The position numbers and the translations under genes are program-made. Shown here one piece after another: positions 43,415-53,271 of a DNA stretch of 64,000 nucleotides. The notes under the pieces were generated by a model that saw nothing but the letters and a program-made list of their open reading frames with translations, did no database searches and was not told the origin of the DNA. Position 1 is the first letter of the stretch. Each line of letters begins with the position of its first letter. Location of the stretch: contig VXTR01000035.1 in the NCBI GenBank assembly GCA_009837355.1, forward strand, positions 54,762 through 118,761, in the 5' to 3' direction. This DNA is from Chloroflexota bacterium. Lineage in GTDB: Bacteria; Chloroflexota; Dehalococcoidia; Lucifugimonadales; UBA3495.

Positions 43415-44287
43415 CTATAGTTGCTCCAATGCCTGGCGTGAGAGCATCATCTTTACCGGGCTGATGGGGCGGAAGGTGCGGGAGACGCGCACGTCGCCGG
43501 CGAGGCTGCACAGGGTGTAGGCGTCGTAGGGTTCCATGCCCTTTTCGGTGATGAGGAAGTCCACCATGTCGCGGACGGCCTGTTTCATTGCCGGTCCCAG
43601 GTCTTCGCCGTGGGACAGCACCACGTAGTGCTCCGGAGTGATGGCGCGCGGGCCGGAAATGTTCATTCCCTTTTCCACCGTAACGCGGACGTGAGTATCG
43701 GCGGAGCACTCGGCGCCGGTGCCAGCCACCGCGCCATCGCCGACCACGGCGTGGCAATCGCCCATGGCCAGCAGGCCGCCGGGGACGAACACGGGCAGAT
43801 AGAGGACGCTGCCCTCCACCAGCTCTTTCATATCGATGTCGCCGCCGTAGGGACCGCTGTCGCTGGCGGTTTCCTGCGGGTAGGTCGGAGTGGTGGCGAC
43901 CAGGCCCATGGAGGGGTTCAGGGGCAGGCGGACGCCGCTGGGCAGCACCAGGTCGTCGCCGTCGATGCTCATCACGGTGGGATAGCCCTCGGTGAACTCG
44001 GCTTCCAGGAAGCCTCGGCCCGGCATCACCATGTGAGCTGGGTTCTCCTTGGGCTTGATGCTGACGAACTCGATGCGCAGGGCGTCGCCCGGCTCGGCGC
44101 CGTTGACGTAGATGGGGCCGGTGGCCGGGCCTTTCAGCGACTTTTCCTGTAGGACCCCCGGCTCGCGGATGCCTTCAAAGGCATCCCAGGTCTCTACCAT
44201 CAGGTCGTCGCCGTCATCGATGACAACGGCCGGCTCGTTCTCAGGCTGCAGGACGTAGATGCGCTGTTCGCGAGAGATGGTTTTCAT
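43415..44287 (-). CDS. Acetamidase/formamidase family protein
   Basis: GPIYVNGAEPGDALRIEFVSI, GDCHAVVGDGAVAGTGAE. Confidence 0.9.
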   Translation of the reverse strand: MKTISREQRIYVLQPENEPAVVIDDGDDLMVETWDAFEGIREPGVLQEKSLKGPATGPIYVNGAEPGDALRIEFVSIKPKENPAHMVMPGRGFLEAEFTEGYPTVMSIDGDDLVLPSGVRLPLNPSMGLVATTPTYPQETASDSGPYGGDIDMKELVEGSVLYLPVFVPGGLLAMGDCHAVVGDGAVAGTGAECSADTHVRVTVEKGMNISGPRAITPEHYVVLSHGEDLGPAMKQAVRDMVDFLITEKGMEPYDAYTLCSLAGDVRVSRTFRPISPVKMMLSRQALEQL

Positions 44288-44302
44288 GGTGCAGGCTCCT
44301 CT

Positions 44303-45085
44303 TCAGTTGTCGGCAGCGATAGCCGGCGGCGCGGCGGATTCGGCGCTCATTGGCACTGAAATTTGATAAACGTTGGGACGGTTGGCGAGGGCTGGGTCCA
44401 ACTCCACGACGTTGACCGCAATTTTATCGCGCGCGCTGGACGCACCCATTGGCGAGCCGGAGTAGAACGCCGTCACTCCGCCCTGAGAAACGTCCTCGAA
44501 CCTCTCCCAATGACCCAGGGCGATGTAGTCGCAATTGGCCTCGGCGACTTCGTGGGGATGGATCGGTGAGGAGCGTTCCTCGGTGTCGTCGGGGTAGTGG
44601 TAGTGGCCGTGGGCGATGGCCACCCGCCAGTGGTCCACCTCTGGTGGACGTTCCGGCGGGATGCCGGCCAGCGGGCGGAACTCCGGCGTGTGGCTGTTCA
44701 TGGCGCGGCCCCAGACCTCCAGCGTCAGGTGCGGGAAGGTCAGCGTCTCGCCTCGCGTGCCGGCGATGACGTGCAGGTTGTCCGGCCCGTCGCCGAAAGG
44801 ACTGCGATGGTAAAGCGATTCGGCGTCGTAAAGGTCGTGGTTGCCGGGCAGGATGATGGCCGGCACGACGGCACGGGCCATCTCAGACACGAAAAACTCC
44901 AGCACTGCGTCGGAGATGCGGGCGTTGTCGAACACGTCGCCGGCGATGAGCAGCGCGTCAGCGTGATACAGGTGAACGCCGTCAACCACGGCGGACAGGG
45001 CGCGCTGCGCTGCCAGGGGATCCCAGTCGTCGCCCAGGTGGGTGTCGGAGGTATGAATCAGGCGGATACTGCGGCGGGTTGCCAT
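44303..45085 (-). CDS. SbcD-like metallophosphoesterase
   Basis: LIHTSDTHLGDDWDP, LIAGDVFDNARI, ILPGNHDLYDAE, IALGHWE. Confidence 0.88.
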   Translation of the reverse strand: MATRRSIRLIHTSDTHLGDDWDPLAAQRALSAVVDGVHLYHADALLIAGDVFDNARISDAVLEFFVSEMARAVVPAIILPGNHDLYDAESLYHRSPFGDGPDNLHVIAGTRGETLTFPHLTLEVWGRAMNSHTPEFRPLAGIPPERPPEVDHWRVAIAHGHYHYPDDTEERSSPIHPHEVAEANCDYIALGHWERFEDVSQGGVTAFYSGSPMGASSARDKIAVNVVELDPALANRPNVYQISVPMSAESAAPPAIAADN

Positions 45086-46251
45086 TGGGTTACGGTATCT
45101 CCAACTTGGGCGCGAACGGATTCCAACAGGGCCGGCAGGTTCCAGCCTTTCGCGGCGGACACGAACACCCGCCCGTTCACGGCCGGCGAGTCGGCAGCGG
45201 CGATGACGGACAGGTCGATTTGGTCAAAGGTCTCTACGTCTGCCGGGTTATCGGTGAGCAAGTCCATCTTGTTGATGACCAGCAGGCGGGGCTTGCCTCC
45301 CAGGTCAAGGTCGTTGAGGGTCTGTTCCACCACCTCGGCCTGCTCCGGCGCTTTGGGATGGGTTATGTCAATCACATGGAGCAGCAGGTCGGCCTCGTCC
45401 AATTCGGCCAGGGTGGCGCGGAAGGCGGCGACGACGGTAGGCGAAAGCTTCTGGATGAAACCCACTGTATCGCTGAGCAGCAGCTCGCTGCCGTCGGTCA
45501 GGTGCAGGCGGCGGGTCACTGGGTCGAGGGTGTTGAACAACTGGTCTTCGGCCGGAACCCCAGCGTTGCTCAGGGCGTTGAACAGCGTGCTCTTGCCGGC
45601 GTTGGTGTAGCCGACCAGGGTGGCCATGGGCGTAGCCGAGCGGCGTCGGCGTTCCAGGTACTGGCTACGGCGTTTGCGGACGTTATCCAACTCCGCCTCG
45701 ATTTTCTGGATGCGGCGTCGGATGAGTCGGCGGTCGGTTTCCAGCTGGGTTTCGCCGGGGCCGCGGGTGCCGATGCCGCCGCCGAGCCGCTCCAGGTGAG
45801 ACCACTGGCCAATCAGGCGCGGCAGCAGGTACTGATGCTGGGCCAGTTCAACCTGCATCTGGCCCTCGCGGGTGCGGGCGTGGCGGCCGAAAACGTCCAG
45901 AATCAACGCGGTGCGGTCAAGGACTTTAATCTGGAGCGCGTTTTCCAGGTTACGCTGCTGGGTGGGCGTCAACTCGTCGTCACAGATTACTACGTCGGGG
46001 CGCTCTTCCTCCAGAACGTCCTGCAACTCCTGGAGCTTGCCTTTGCCGACGTAGGTCGGGGTCAGCCGGTCGGCGCGCTGAGATACGGTGGCGACGACCT
46101 CGGCTCCGGCGGAGCGGGTGAGGTAGTCCAGTTCGACCAGCGTATCGTCCAGCCCCCAAAGACTTTCGCCGCGCCGTTTCTCCTCAACGGCCACCAGGAC
46201 GGCCCGCTCGGTCTGCGGGCCGGTGGGCTTGGGTTGGCGAGATTTGGGCAT
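45058..46251 (-). CDS. hflX: GTPase HflX
   Basis: GGIGTRGPGETQLETDRRLIRRRIQKIE, GYTNAGKSTLFNALS, DTVGFIQKLP-like, NKMDLL. Confidence 0.96.
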   Translation of the reverse strand: MPKSRQPKPTGPQTERAVLVAVEEKRRGESLWGLDDTLVELDYLTRSAGAEVVATVSQRADRLTPTYVGKGKLQELQDVLEEERPDVVICDDELTPTQQRNLENALQIKVLDRTALILDVFGRHARTREGQMQVELAQHQYLLPRLIGQWSHLERLGGGIGTRGPGETQLETDRRLIRRRIQKIEAELDNVRKRRSQYLERRRRSATPMATLVGYTNAGKSTLFNALSNAGVPAEDQLFNTLDPVTRRLHLTDGSELLLSDTVGFIQKLSPTVVAAFRATLAELDEADLLLHVIDITHPKAPEQAEVVEQTLNDLDLGGKPRLLVINKMDLLTDNPADVETFDQIDLSVIAAADSPAVNGRVFVSAAKGWNLPALLESVRAQVGDTVTQWQPAAVSA

Positions 46252-46258
46252 AAGCGAC

Positions 46259-47437
46259 TTAGGAACGCGGCGCCGGGATGGTCCAGTTTTCCAGCCGCTG
46301 GCAGCCGGTTTCCACGCGCTCGTCAGGGGTAGTGAGCGAGAGGCGGATATAGCCCTCGCCGTACTGCCCGTAGGAGGAGCCGGGGGTAACCACGATGTCG
46401 ATTTCTTCCAGCAGGCGCGCCGCAAAATCGGCGGAAGTGAATCCCTCCGGCACCGGCGCCCAGATGTACAGGCTGGCGCGAGGCGTCTCCACTTGCAGGC
46501 CCATGCGGGTCAACGCCTGCAGCACCCGGTCGCGCCGCCATTGGTAGATGCCGATGTTGTCGTCGATGCAATCCTGCGGGCCGGTCAACGCCTCCATTGA
46601 CATTTCCTGAATGGCCTGGGGGATGCCGGAGTCCAGGTTGGCCTTGATTTGGAACAGAGCCTTGATCATGTCGGCGTTGCCCACGGCCATGCCCATGCGC
46701 CAGCCGGTCATGTTGTAGGTCTTGGACAGTGAATGAAACTCCAGGCCGACCTCTTTGGCCCCATCCAGCTGCATCATGCTGCCGGCCCGGTAACCGTCGT
46801 AGCCGACTTCCGAGTATGCGGCATCGTGCAGCAGAGCGATGTTGTGCTCGCGGCAGTAGCGCAGGGCCGATTCCAGGTCTTCCTGCGAGGCCACGGCGCT
46901 GGTGGGGTTGTTGGGGTAGTTCAGCCACATCACCTTGGCGGCGCGGGCCACGTCGTCGGGGATGGCATCATATTCTGGCAGCCAGCCGTTGCGCTGGTAC
47001 AGGGGCATCACGTAACTCTCGGCGCCGGCGAACATGGTGCCCACGGCATAGACGGGATAGGCCGGATCGGGCACCAGGGCGATGTCGCCGGGATCGAGGA
47101 AGCAAAAGGCGGCGTGACCGATGCCTTCCTTGGCGCCGATGAGGGGCAGCACCTCGGTGTCCGGGTCAAGGTTAACGTCGAAGCGCTGCTTGTACCAGTG
47201 GGCGACGGCCCGACGCATCTCAGGCAGGCCATCGGTCTCCGGATAGCGATGGTTGGGCGGGTCCTGGGATGCCGTCAGCAGTCGGTCGATGATGGGCTGC
47301 GGCGTAGGTATGTCAGGGTCGCCAATGCCGAAGGTAACTACGTCGGCACCGGCAGCGCGCTTCTCAGCGATGATGCGCGAGATTTCCACGAAGGGGTAAG
47401 GTGCAAGTTTGCCGAGTCGGTTGGAGAAGGTGGGCAT
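46259..47437 (-). CDS. dapL: LL-diaminopimelate aminotransferase (class I/II aminotransferase)
   Basis: VTFGIGDPDIPTPQPIID, NYPNNPTSAVA, HSLSKTYNMTGWRMGMAVG. Confidence 0.88.
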   Translation of the reverse strand: MPTFSNRLGKLAPYPFVEISRIIAEKRAAGADVVTFGIGDPDIPTPQPIIDRLLTASQDPPNHRYPETDGLPEMRRAVAHWYKQRFDVNLDPDTEVLPLIGAKEGIGHAAFCFLDPGDIALVPDPAYPVYAVGTMFAGAESYVMPLYQRNGWLPEYDAIPDDVARAAKVMWLNYPNNPTSAVASQEDLESALRYCREHNIALLHDAAYSEVGYDGYRAGSMMQLDGAKEVGLEFHSLSKTYNMTGWRMGMAVGNADMIKALFQIKANLDSGIPQAIQEMSMEALTGPQDCIDDNIGIYQWRRDRVLQALTRMGLQVETPRASLYIWAPVPEGFTSADFAARLLEEIDIVVTPGSSYGQYGEGYIRLSLTTPDERVETGCQRLENWTIPAPRS

Positions 47438-47498
47438 TGGTGCTCCTGGGGTTGATGCCATGACAGGAATGTTTAGAGTTTGGGCACGATGGCAGCGC

Positions 47499-48179
47499 TT
47501 ACACCGCTGCCGCTACCTCCGGCTGTTGCGCCATTCCCCGCTCCAGCGTCAGCCAGTTGTATTCGTCGATGAACTTGGCCAGGCTGAACGGCGGGTCGAT
47601 GCCCAGCTCGGTGGATAGCTGGCCGGCCGGGTCGTCGATGCCGTGCTGCCCGCGGGCGTCGGAAACGATGGACAGGGTGGCCATGCGCATGACGGTCAGG
47701 AACTGTGAGTAGGTTGCCCCGTTGGGTTTGTCGTCCGGGAAGTAGGCGTTCCGGATGCCATCGCTCCACGACACGAAAAGTTGTGGGTTTAGCGCAGTGA
47801 GAATCGCAGATGCGGCGGTAGGCCCCACGCCGTGGGCTGCGGTCAGGCAGTCGAAAGCCCGCTCGATCACGTCCAGCGTGGAGCAGCGAAGGTCGTCAAA
47901 CTCTAATGCCGATGCCGCCAGCGGAGTCAAATAAGGGGCTGCTGTGGCGATAGCGTGGGCGATGCTGGGTGCCTTATCCGGTGAAATCCGCGTATTCCAC
48001 TGATTGGTGTAGCGCACTAGCGACGACCAATCGGCGTCGGGCTTGCCTTCCAGCAGCGCGGCGCCGAACTGCGGTGTGATGACCGTCATGGATAGCGCGT
48101 CGTCGTCCCTGCCGCGGAAAGCGTGGGCCGACCAGCACAGTTGCTCAAAGGTATTGGGGCCGGTTGTGTAGTCGCTCAT
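47499..48179 (-). CDS. Hypothetical protein with HhH-like motif
   Basis: LTAAHGVGPTAASAILTALNPQLFVSWSDGIRN. Confidence 0.6.
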   Translation of the reverse strand: MSDYTTGPNTFEQLCWSAHAFRGRDDDALSMTVITPQFGAALLEGKPDADWSSLVRYTNQWNTRISPDKAPSIAHAIATAAPYLTPLAASALEFDDLRCSTLDVIERAFDCLTAAHGVGPTAASAILTALNPQLFVSWSDGIRNAYFPDDKPNGATYSQFLTVMRMATLSIVSDARGQHGIDDPAGQLSTELGIDPPFSLAKFIDEYNWLTLERGMAQQPEVAAAV

Positions 48180-49036
48180 TCTGTCCACACTCCACTGAAA
48201 ACTTCGGCGGCGGGGCCTTCCAGGTAAACCTCTCCCTGGCCATCCCACTCGATGTTGAGGGTGCCGCCGGGCAGGTTGACGGCTACCCGGTCGCCGGTGT
48301 GCCCCAGGAGTCGAGAGGCGACGCCGATGGCGCAAGCGCCGGTACCGCAGGCCATGGTCTCGCCGGAACCGCGCTCCCAGACCCGGGCGTCCAGCTTGCC
48401 GTCATCGCGCAGGTTGACGATTTCAAAGTTAACCCGGTCGGGGAAAATAGGATGCCGTTCCACCAACGGCCCGATGTTGTGCAGTGGGAACTCTTCCACT
48501 GGCTGGTCGATGAAGGTAACGGCGTGAGGGTTGCCCATTGACACAAAGGTCAGGAACAGGCGGAAATCCCCAGGATGGATGGCGTAGTTGATGATAGGGC
48601 CGTCCTTGCCGGCGATGGCCGGGTCAAGGTCAACCGGGATCTCCGCCGGCGCGAATCGGGGCGGTCCCATGCTGACCCGCGCCGAATCAACCGACGTTCC
48701 GTCGTAGTGAGGCACGATGGTGCGGACTCCGGACATGGTGTCAACCGTGACCTCCTGGGCAGTGGAGGGCACGATGCCTCGTTCGATGGCGTACTTGGCG
48801 AAGCACCGGATGCCGTTGCCACACATCGCGCCCTCGGAGCCGTCGGAGTTAAACATCCGCATCCTCAGGTCGGCGACTTCGGAGTTCATCACCAGGATCA
48901 GGCCGTCGCCGCCCACGCCGAAATGACGGTCGCTGATGCTCCGGGACAGGCTCCCCCAATCACGTTCGGGCATGGCGCGGGCGTCCACATAGACGTAGTC
49001 GTTGCCGGCGCCGTGCATTTTGGTGAATTCCATCAT
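48176..49036 (-). CDS. dapF: Diaminopimelate epimerase
   Basis: KMHGAGNDYVYVD, FNSDGSEGAMCGNGIRCFAKY, ERGSGETMACGTGACA. Confidence 0.97.
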   Translation of the reverse strand: MMEFTKMHGAGNDYVYVDARAMPERDWGSLSRSISDRHFGVGGDGLILVMNSEVADLRMRMFNSDGSEGAMCGNGIRCFAKYAIERGIVPSTAQEVTVDTMSGVRTIVPHYDGTSVDSARVSMGPPRFAPAEIPVDLDPAIAGKDGPIINYAIHPGDFRLFLTFVSMGNPHAVTFIDQPVEEFPLHNIGPLVERHPIFPDRVNFEIVNLRDDGKLDARVWERGSGETMACGTGACAIGVASRLLGHTGDRVAVNLPGGTLNIEWDGQGEVYLEGPAAEVFSGVWTE

Positions 49037-50025
49037 TGAAACTCCGTCCCCGGATTGGCTCGGGGGCTGTCGTTCGCAATTGTATCACACGGCGCCGGCG
49101 ACTCCATGAACTTCTGCACCAGCGACGAGGCGGCATCTATCGGCAAGCCGCTGGTAGCATCCAGCCATGCGATGCGCGGGTCGGCGGGCTTGAACCAGGT
49201 ATATTGGCGGCGAACCAGGCGGTGGGTTTGCGTTTTGGCGCGGGCGATGGCGTCGGGCAGTGTCACTTCGCCGGCCAGATGCTGACCTAGTTCGGAATAT
49301 CCGACACCGGATAGCACGCCGGCTCCCAGGGTATAGCCCTCGCCAGCGAGGCGGCGCGCCTCGTCCAGCAATCCCGCGTCCATCATCGCGTCGAAGCGCT
49401 CGTCAATGCGCTGGTACAGGGTGGCGCGGTCAGCGGTAAGGCCGATGATTCGGGCGCGATAAGGTGGCTCTGCGCTCTTGGCGCCCGCAGCAACCGAGCC
49501 GCCGTGAGCGTGGTGGATTTCCAGGGCGCGGATGATGCGCCGCGTGTTGTGAGGGCCGATACTCTCAGCGCGCTGCGGGTCGAGACTGTGCAGTTCCCGG
49601 TAAAGCGCAGTTGCGCCCTCGGCGCTCGCCCTGCGTTCCAGCTCGGCGCGCAAATCGGCGTTGGGACGGACTTGGGGAACCTGCCATCCTTCCAGCAATG
49701 CCCAGACGTATTGCCCCGTGCCGCCGCACAGAATTGGCAGCTTGCCGCGTGAGACGATGTCGGTGATGGAATCTCTGGCCAGCGGAAGGTACTCGCCCAG
49801 GCTGAATGGCGCGTCAGGCCGGCGAATGTTAATGAGGTGATGACGGGCGGCGCGCAGTTCCTCGGCAGTTGGCTTGGCGGTACCGATGTCCATGCCGGTA
49901 TAGACCTGCCGACTGTCCGCATTGACGATTTCGACGTCGAATCGTCGGGCCAGCGCAATGGCAAGTGCAGTTTTGCCCACTCCGGTGGGGCCGACGACGG
50001 CGACGAGTGTCGCGCAGGTCGACAT
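49033..50025 (-). CDS. miaA: tRNA dimethylallyltransferase
   Basis: LVAVVGPTGVGKTALAIALARRFDVEIVNADSRQVYTGMDIGTAKP. Confidence 0.97.
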   Translation of the reverse strand: MSTCATLVAVVGPTGVGKTALAIALARRFDVEIVNADSRQVYTGMDIGTAKPTAEELRAARHHLINIRRPDAPFSLGEYLPLARDSITDIVSRGKLPILCGGTGQYVWALLEGWQVPQVRPNADLRAELERRASAEGATALYRELHSLDPQRAESIGPHNTRRIIRALEIHHAHGGSVAAGAKSAEPPYRARIIGLTADRATLYQRIDERFDAMMDAGLLDEARRLAGEGYTLGAGVLSGVGYSELGQHLAGEVTLPDAIARAKTQTHRLVRRQYTWFKPADPRIAWLDATSGLPIDAASSLVQKFMESPAPCDTIANDSPRANPGTEFQ

Positions 50026-50044
50026 AGACTGGCCTGTGCGAACG

Positions 50045-50821
50045 CTAGGACTCGCCGGCGGCGAAAGCGGCGGCCACCGCCAGGAAGGAATCGGCGTCCA
50101 GGCTGGCCCCGCCCACCAGCGCGCCGTTGATGCTGAGGACGGCGGCAAAATCGGCGGCGTTGCCCGGGTTAACGCTGCCGCCGTAAAGCAATGGCGTTGC
50201 CGCCGCGACTTCTACTCCCAGGCACGCCGACACGGTGGGCCATATTGCCCCGCCCATTATTTGGTCGGCGATTTCGGGAGTAGCGGCGCGCCCGGTCCCG
50301 ATGGCCCAGACGGGTTCGTAGGCTATCGACAAACGCCCCGCGGCGGCCTCGGGGTCCAGGTCGGCCAGGGCGGCCACCACCTGGCGGCGAATCACCTCCA
50401 CGGCCTGGCCGCTTTCACGCTCGTCCAACGTTTCACCGACGCATACGATGGGGCGCAAGCCATGATTCAAGGCGGCGGCAGCTTTGCGGCCCACGGACTC
50501 GTCGGTTTCGCCGTAAAACTGGCGACGCTCCGAGTGCCCGATAAAGACGTAATCACAAAGGCCGACCAGCATGGGCGCCGCGATTTCGCCGGTGAATGCG
50601 CCGCTGTCGTCGGCGTGCATATTCTGGGCGGCCACGGCAACTCCGCTGCCGGCCATGGCGTCCCGTACTGCGGCCAGCGACACAAAAGGCGGGCCAACGA
50701 TGACGCTGACGCCGTTCAGGCTCGCCGCGCCGGTGGCGATGGCCGACGCCAGCCCCACGCCGGACGCGATGTCCGTGTTCATCTTCCAGTTGCCGGCTAC
50801 TATGTTTCGGATGGCTGGCAT
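50045..50821 (-). CDS. tpiA: Triosephosphate isomerase
   Basis: NIVAGNWKMNTD, FIGHSERRQFYGE, AYEPVWAIGTGRAATPE, LLYGGSVNPGNA. Confidence 0.98.
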   Translation of the reverse strand: MPAIRNIVAGNWKMNTDIASGVGLASAIATGAASLNGVSVIVGPPFVSLAAVRDAMAGSGVAVAAQNMHADDSGAFTGEIAAPMLVGLCDYVFIGHSERRQFYGETDESVGRKAAAALNHGLRPIVCVGETLDERESGQAVEVIRRQVVAALADLDPEAAAGRLSIAYEPVWAIGTGRAATPEIADQIMGGAIWPTVSACLGVEVAAATPLLYGGSVNPGNAADFAAVLSINGALVGGASLDADSFLAVAAAFAAGES

Positions 50822-50831
50822 CGGTAGTTCC

Positions 50832-52037
50832 TCACGGGCCGTACTTGCCCAGCTTGCCCGAGTGGGACAGGGCCAGCAGCATGATGGTTTCGGCGGGTAT
50901 TCGGCCCAGGGAACCCTGGGCGCAAGCGCGCTCATTGAAGCCGTCCACGCCTTCGCCCAGGGTCAGCTGGGAGTGTAGCAAAAACGGCACCGGATGCCAG
51001 CTGTGGGAGGCCATGACCGCCGGCGTTGCGTGGTCGCCGGCCACCATCAGCACGTCGGGTTCCAACTCAAGTATCCGCGGGATATGGGTGTCCAGCACTT
51101 CAAGCGTACGCACTTTGCCGTCGAAATCGCCATCTTCGCCGGCAGAGTCGGCGGGTTTGTAGTGCAGGAAGAAGAAGTCGTGGTCTTCCCAGTTGGCATG
51201 CAGCGTGTTCACTTCGTCGCCAAAATCCATGCCGGTGGGGATGATTTTCATGTTGGCGACGGAGGCCAGCCCTCGGTACATCGGGTAGGCGGCAATGGCG
51301 GCGGGATTCAGGTGATAGACCTGCCCGAAATCCGGGAGGTTGGGCAGCTGGGCCCAGCCGCGCAGCAGCACCATGTTGGCCGGCTGTTCTTCGGATAGGA
51401 GGCGGCCGGCCTCGGCGACGAATTGCTGCACAATCTCGGCGGTGCGCTCGGCTTCCGGCGTCAGCGCGCCGGCCGGGCGCGGAGCCACGCCCTCCCGCTG
51501 GGGGTCCGTCTCGTCCACCTGCTCGGACAAGCCTTCGCCTCGCAGGCGCAGCACGAAGCGATAGTCCTGCACCGGGAACACGTCCAACTGGACGCCGGGG
51601 ATTTCAATCTCGTCCAGGCGTTCGCACAGGGGCGCACTCAGCGCGGTGGCGATGCGTCCGGCGCGGCGGTCGGTGAGCCGGCCGTCGTCGTCAACGGTGC
51701 AGAAGTTGCCCCGCGCCGCCACGTCCCCGGGCAGCAGTTCAGCGCCGATGCCCAATGCTTCCAGGACACCGCGCCCGATGAAATACTTCAACGGATTGTA
51801 TCCGAACAGGGCCAGATGCCCCGGGCCGCTGCCGGGAGCGATGCCCACCTCCACCGGCGTGGTCAAGCCGCAGGCGCTGCGTTGCGCCAGGGCGTCCAGG
51901 TTGGGTATGTGGGCGGTTTCCAGCTCCGACTTGCGGGTGTCGGGATGGGGCAGCCCACCCAGCCCGTCGGCAACCAGCATTATGATTTTGGACGGCGTGC
52001 TGGCAAGGCTATCGTGAATCTGTTCAAGGTCAATCAT
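50832..52037 (-). CDS. apgM: 2,3-bisphosphoglycerate-independent phosphoglycerate mutase, ApgM type
   Basis: LVADGLGGLPHPDTRKSELETAHIPNLDALAQRSACG, GSGPGHLALFGYNPL, GDHATPAVMASHSWHPVP. Confidence 0.93.
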   Translation of the reverse strand: MIDLEQIHDSLASTPSKIIMLVADGLGGLPHPDTRKSELETAHIPNLDALAQRSACGLTTPVEVGIAPGSGPGHLALFGYNPLKYFIGRGVLEALGIGAELLPGDVAARGNFCTVDDDGRLTDRRAGRIATALSAPLCERLDEIEIPGVQLDVFPVQDYRFVLRLRGEGLSEQVDETDPQREGVAPRPAGALTPEAERTAEIVQQFVAEAGRLLSEEQPANMVLLRGWAQLPNLPDFGQVYHLNPAAIAAYPMYRGLASVANMKIIPTGMDFGDEVNTLHANWEDHDFFFLHYKPADSAGEDGDFDGKVRTLEVLDTHIPRILELEPDVLMVAGDHATPAVMASHSWHPVPFLLHSQLTLGEGVDGFNERACAQGSLGRIPAETIMLLALSHSGKLGKYGP

Positions 52038-52054
52038 GGTAGCTCCGAAGTATT

Positions 52055-53251
52055 TTAAGTGTCCGGCAAGGCGGCGATGCCGGGCAGTTCCCGCCCTTCC
52101 AGAAATTCCAGCGATGCGCCCCCACCTGTTGACACGTGGGTCATATGGTCCATAAGGCCCAGAGATTCTACAGCCTCGGCAGTGGAACCGCCCCCGACCA
52201 CGGTAGTTACCCCAGGCTGTCCGGCGATGCCATTGGCAACCTGCCGAGTGCCGGTGCTGAACCGTTTCATTTCAAAGACGCCCATGGGCCCGTTCCACAG
52301 GATGGTTTTGCAGCCGGCCAAAGCAGTAGCATAGCGGGTAGCGGTTTCCGGCCCAACGTCCATGATGTACCAGCCGTCGGGAACGTCGTCCACCGAGCGA
52401 GTCGTTACGGCATTGGGGTCGGGAGCAAACTCGTCGGCAGTTACCACGTCCTCGGGCAGGTGAACGGCAACGCCGTCGCGCTCGGCGCGTTGCAATACGT
52501 CCCTGGCGAACTCCAGCCGGTCCTCTTCAACCGCCGACGCGCCGACGGATTTGCCGATGGCGGCCAGGAAGGTTATCGCCATACCGCCGCCGATGAAGAG
52601 ATGGTCCAGCCGGGACAGCAGGTTTTCCAATACCAGGATCTTGTCGCTGACCTTGGCCCCGCCCATCAGCGCGGCCAGCGGACGCTCCGGTTCGGCGAGG
52701 GCCAGCCCCAGCGACTCTACCTCGCGCTGAGTCAACAAGCCCATAGCCGACGGCAAAAGTTGGGGCAGGCCGACGGTCGAGGCGTGGGCGCGATGCGCCA
52801 CTGCGAAAGCGTCCATTACGAAACGGTCGGCCAGGGATGCCAGTTTACTGGAAAATCCGGCGTCGTTTTTTTCCTCGCCGGGGTGAAAGCGCAGGTTTTC
52901 CAGCAGGACGATTTCACGGGCAGACATATCTGAAACCGCCCCGGTAACCTCCGGGCCAATGCAATCGTTGAAAGACCGTACCGGGCGATTGAGCAGCACG
53001 GCCAGCCGGTCACCCACCGGGGCGAGCCGCAGGTCGTCGTCGACTTTCCCTCTAGGGCGGCCCAGGTGTGAACAGAGCACTACCTTGCAATCCCGTTCCA
53101 AAAGGTACTCGATAGTAGGCAAGGTGGCGCGCAGCCGCTGGTCGTAGTTGGCGATGGCCTCAACGCCCTGCTCGATGGGAACATTAAAATCGACGCGTAC
53201 CAGCACGGTCTTGCCGGCCACGTCCAGTTGAGAGAGGGTGCGCTTGGTCAT
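52055..53251 (-). CDS. pgk: Phosphoglycerate kinase
   Basis: VLVRVDFNVPIEQG, LCSHLGRPRGK, MGGAKVSDKI, WNGPMGVFEM. Confidence 0.98.
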   Translation of the reverse strand: MTKRTLSQLDVAGKTVLVRVDFNVPIEQGVEAIANYDQRLRATLPTIEYLLERDCKVVLCSHLGRPRGKVDDDLRLAPVGDRLAVLLNRPVRSFNDCIGPEVTGAVSDMSAREIVLLENLRFHPGEEKNDAGFSSKLASLADRFVMDAFAVAHRAHASTVGLPQLLPSAMGLLTQREVESLGLALAEPERPLAALMGGAKVSDKILVLENLLSRLDHLFIGGGMAITFLAAIGKSVGASAVEEDRLEFARDVLQRAERDGVAVHLPEDVVTADEFAPDPNAVTTRSVDDVPDGWYIMDVGPETATRYATALAGCKTILWNGPMGVFEMKRFSTGTRQVANGIAGQPGVTTVVGGGSTAEAVESLGLMDHMTHVSTGGGASLEFLEGRELPGIAALPDT

Positions 53252-53271
53252 TGCTCGCTGCCTTTCCGGAG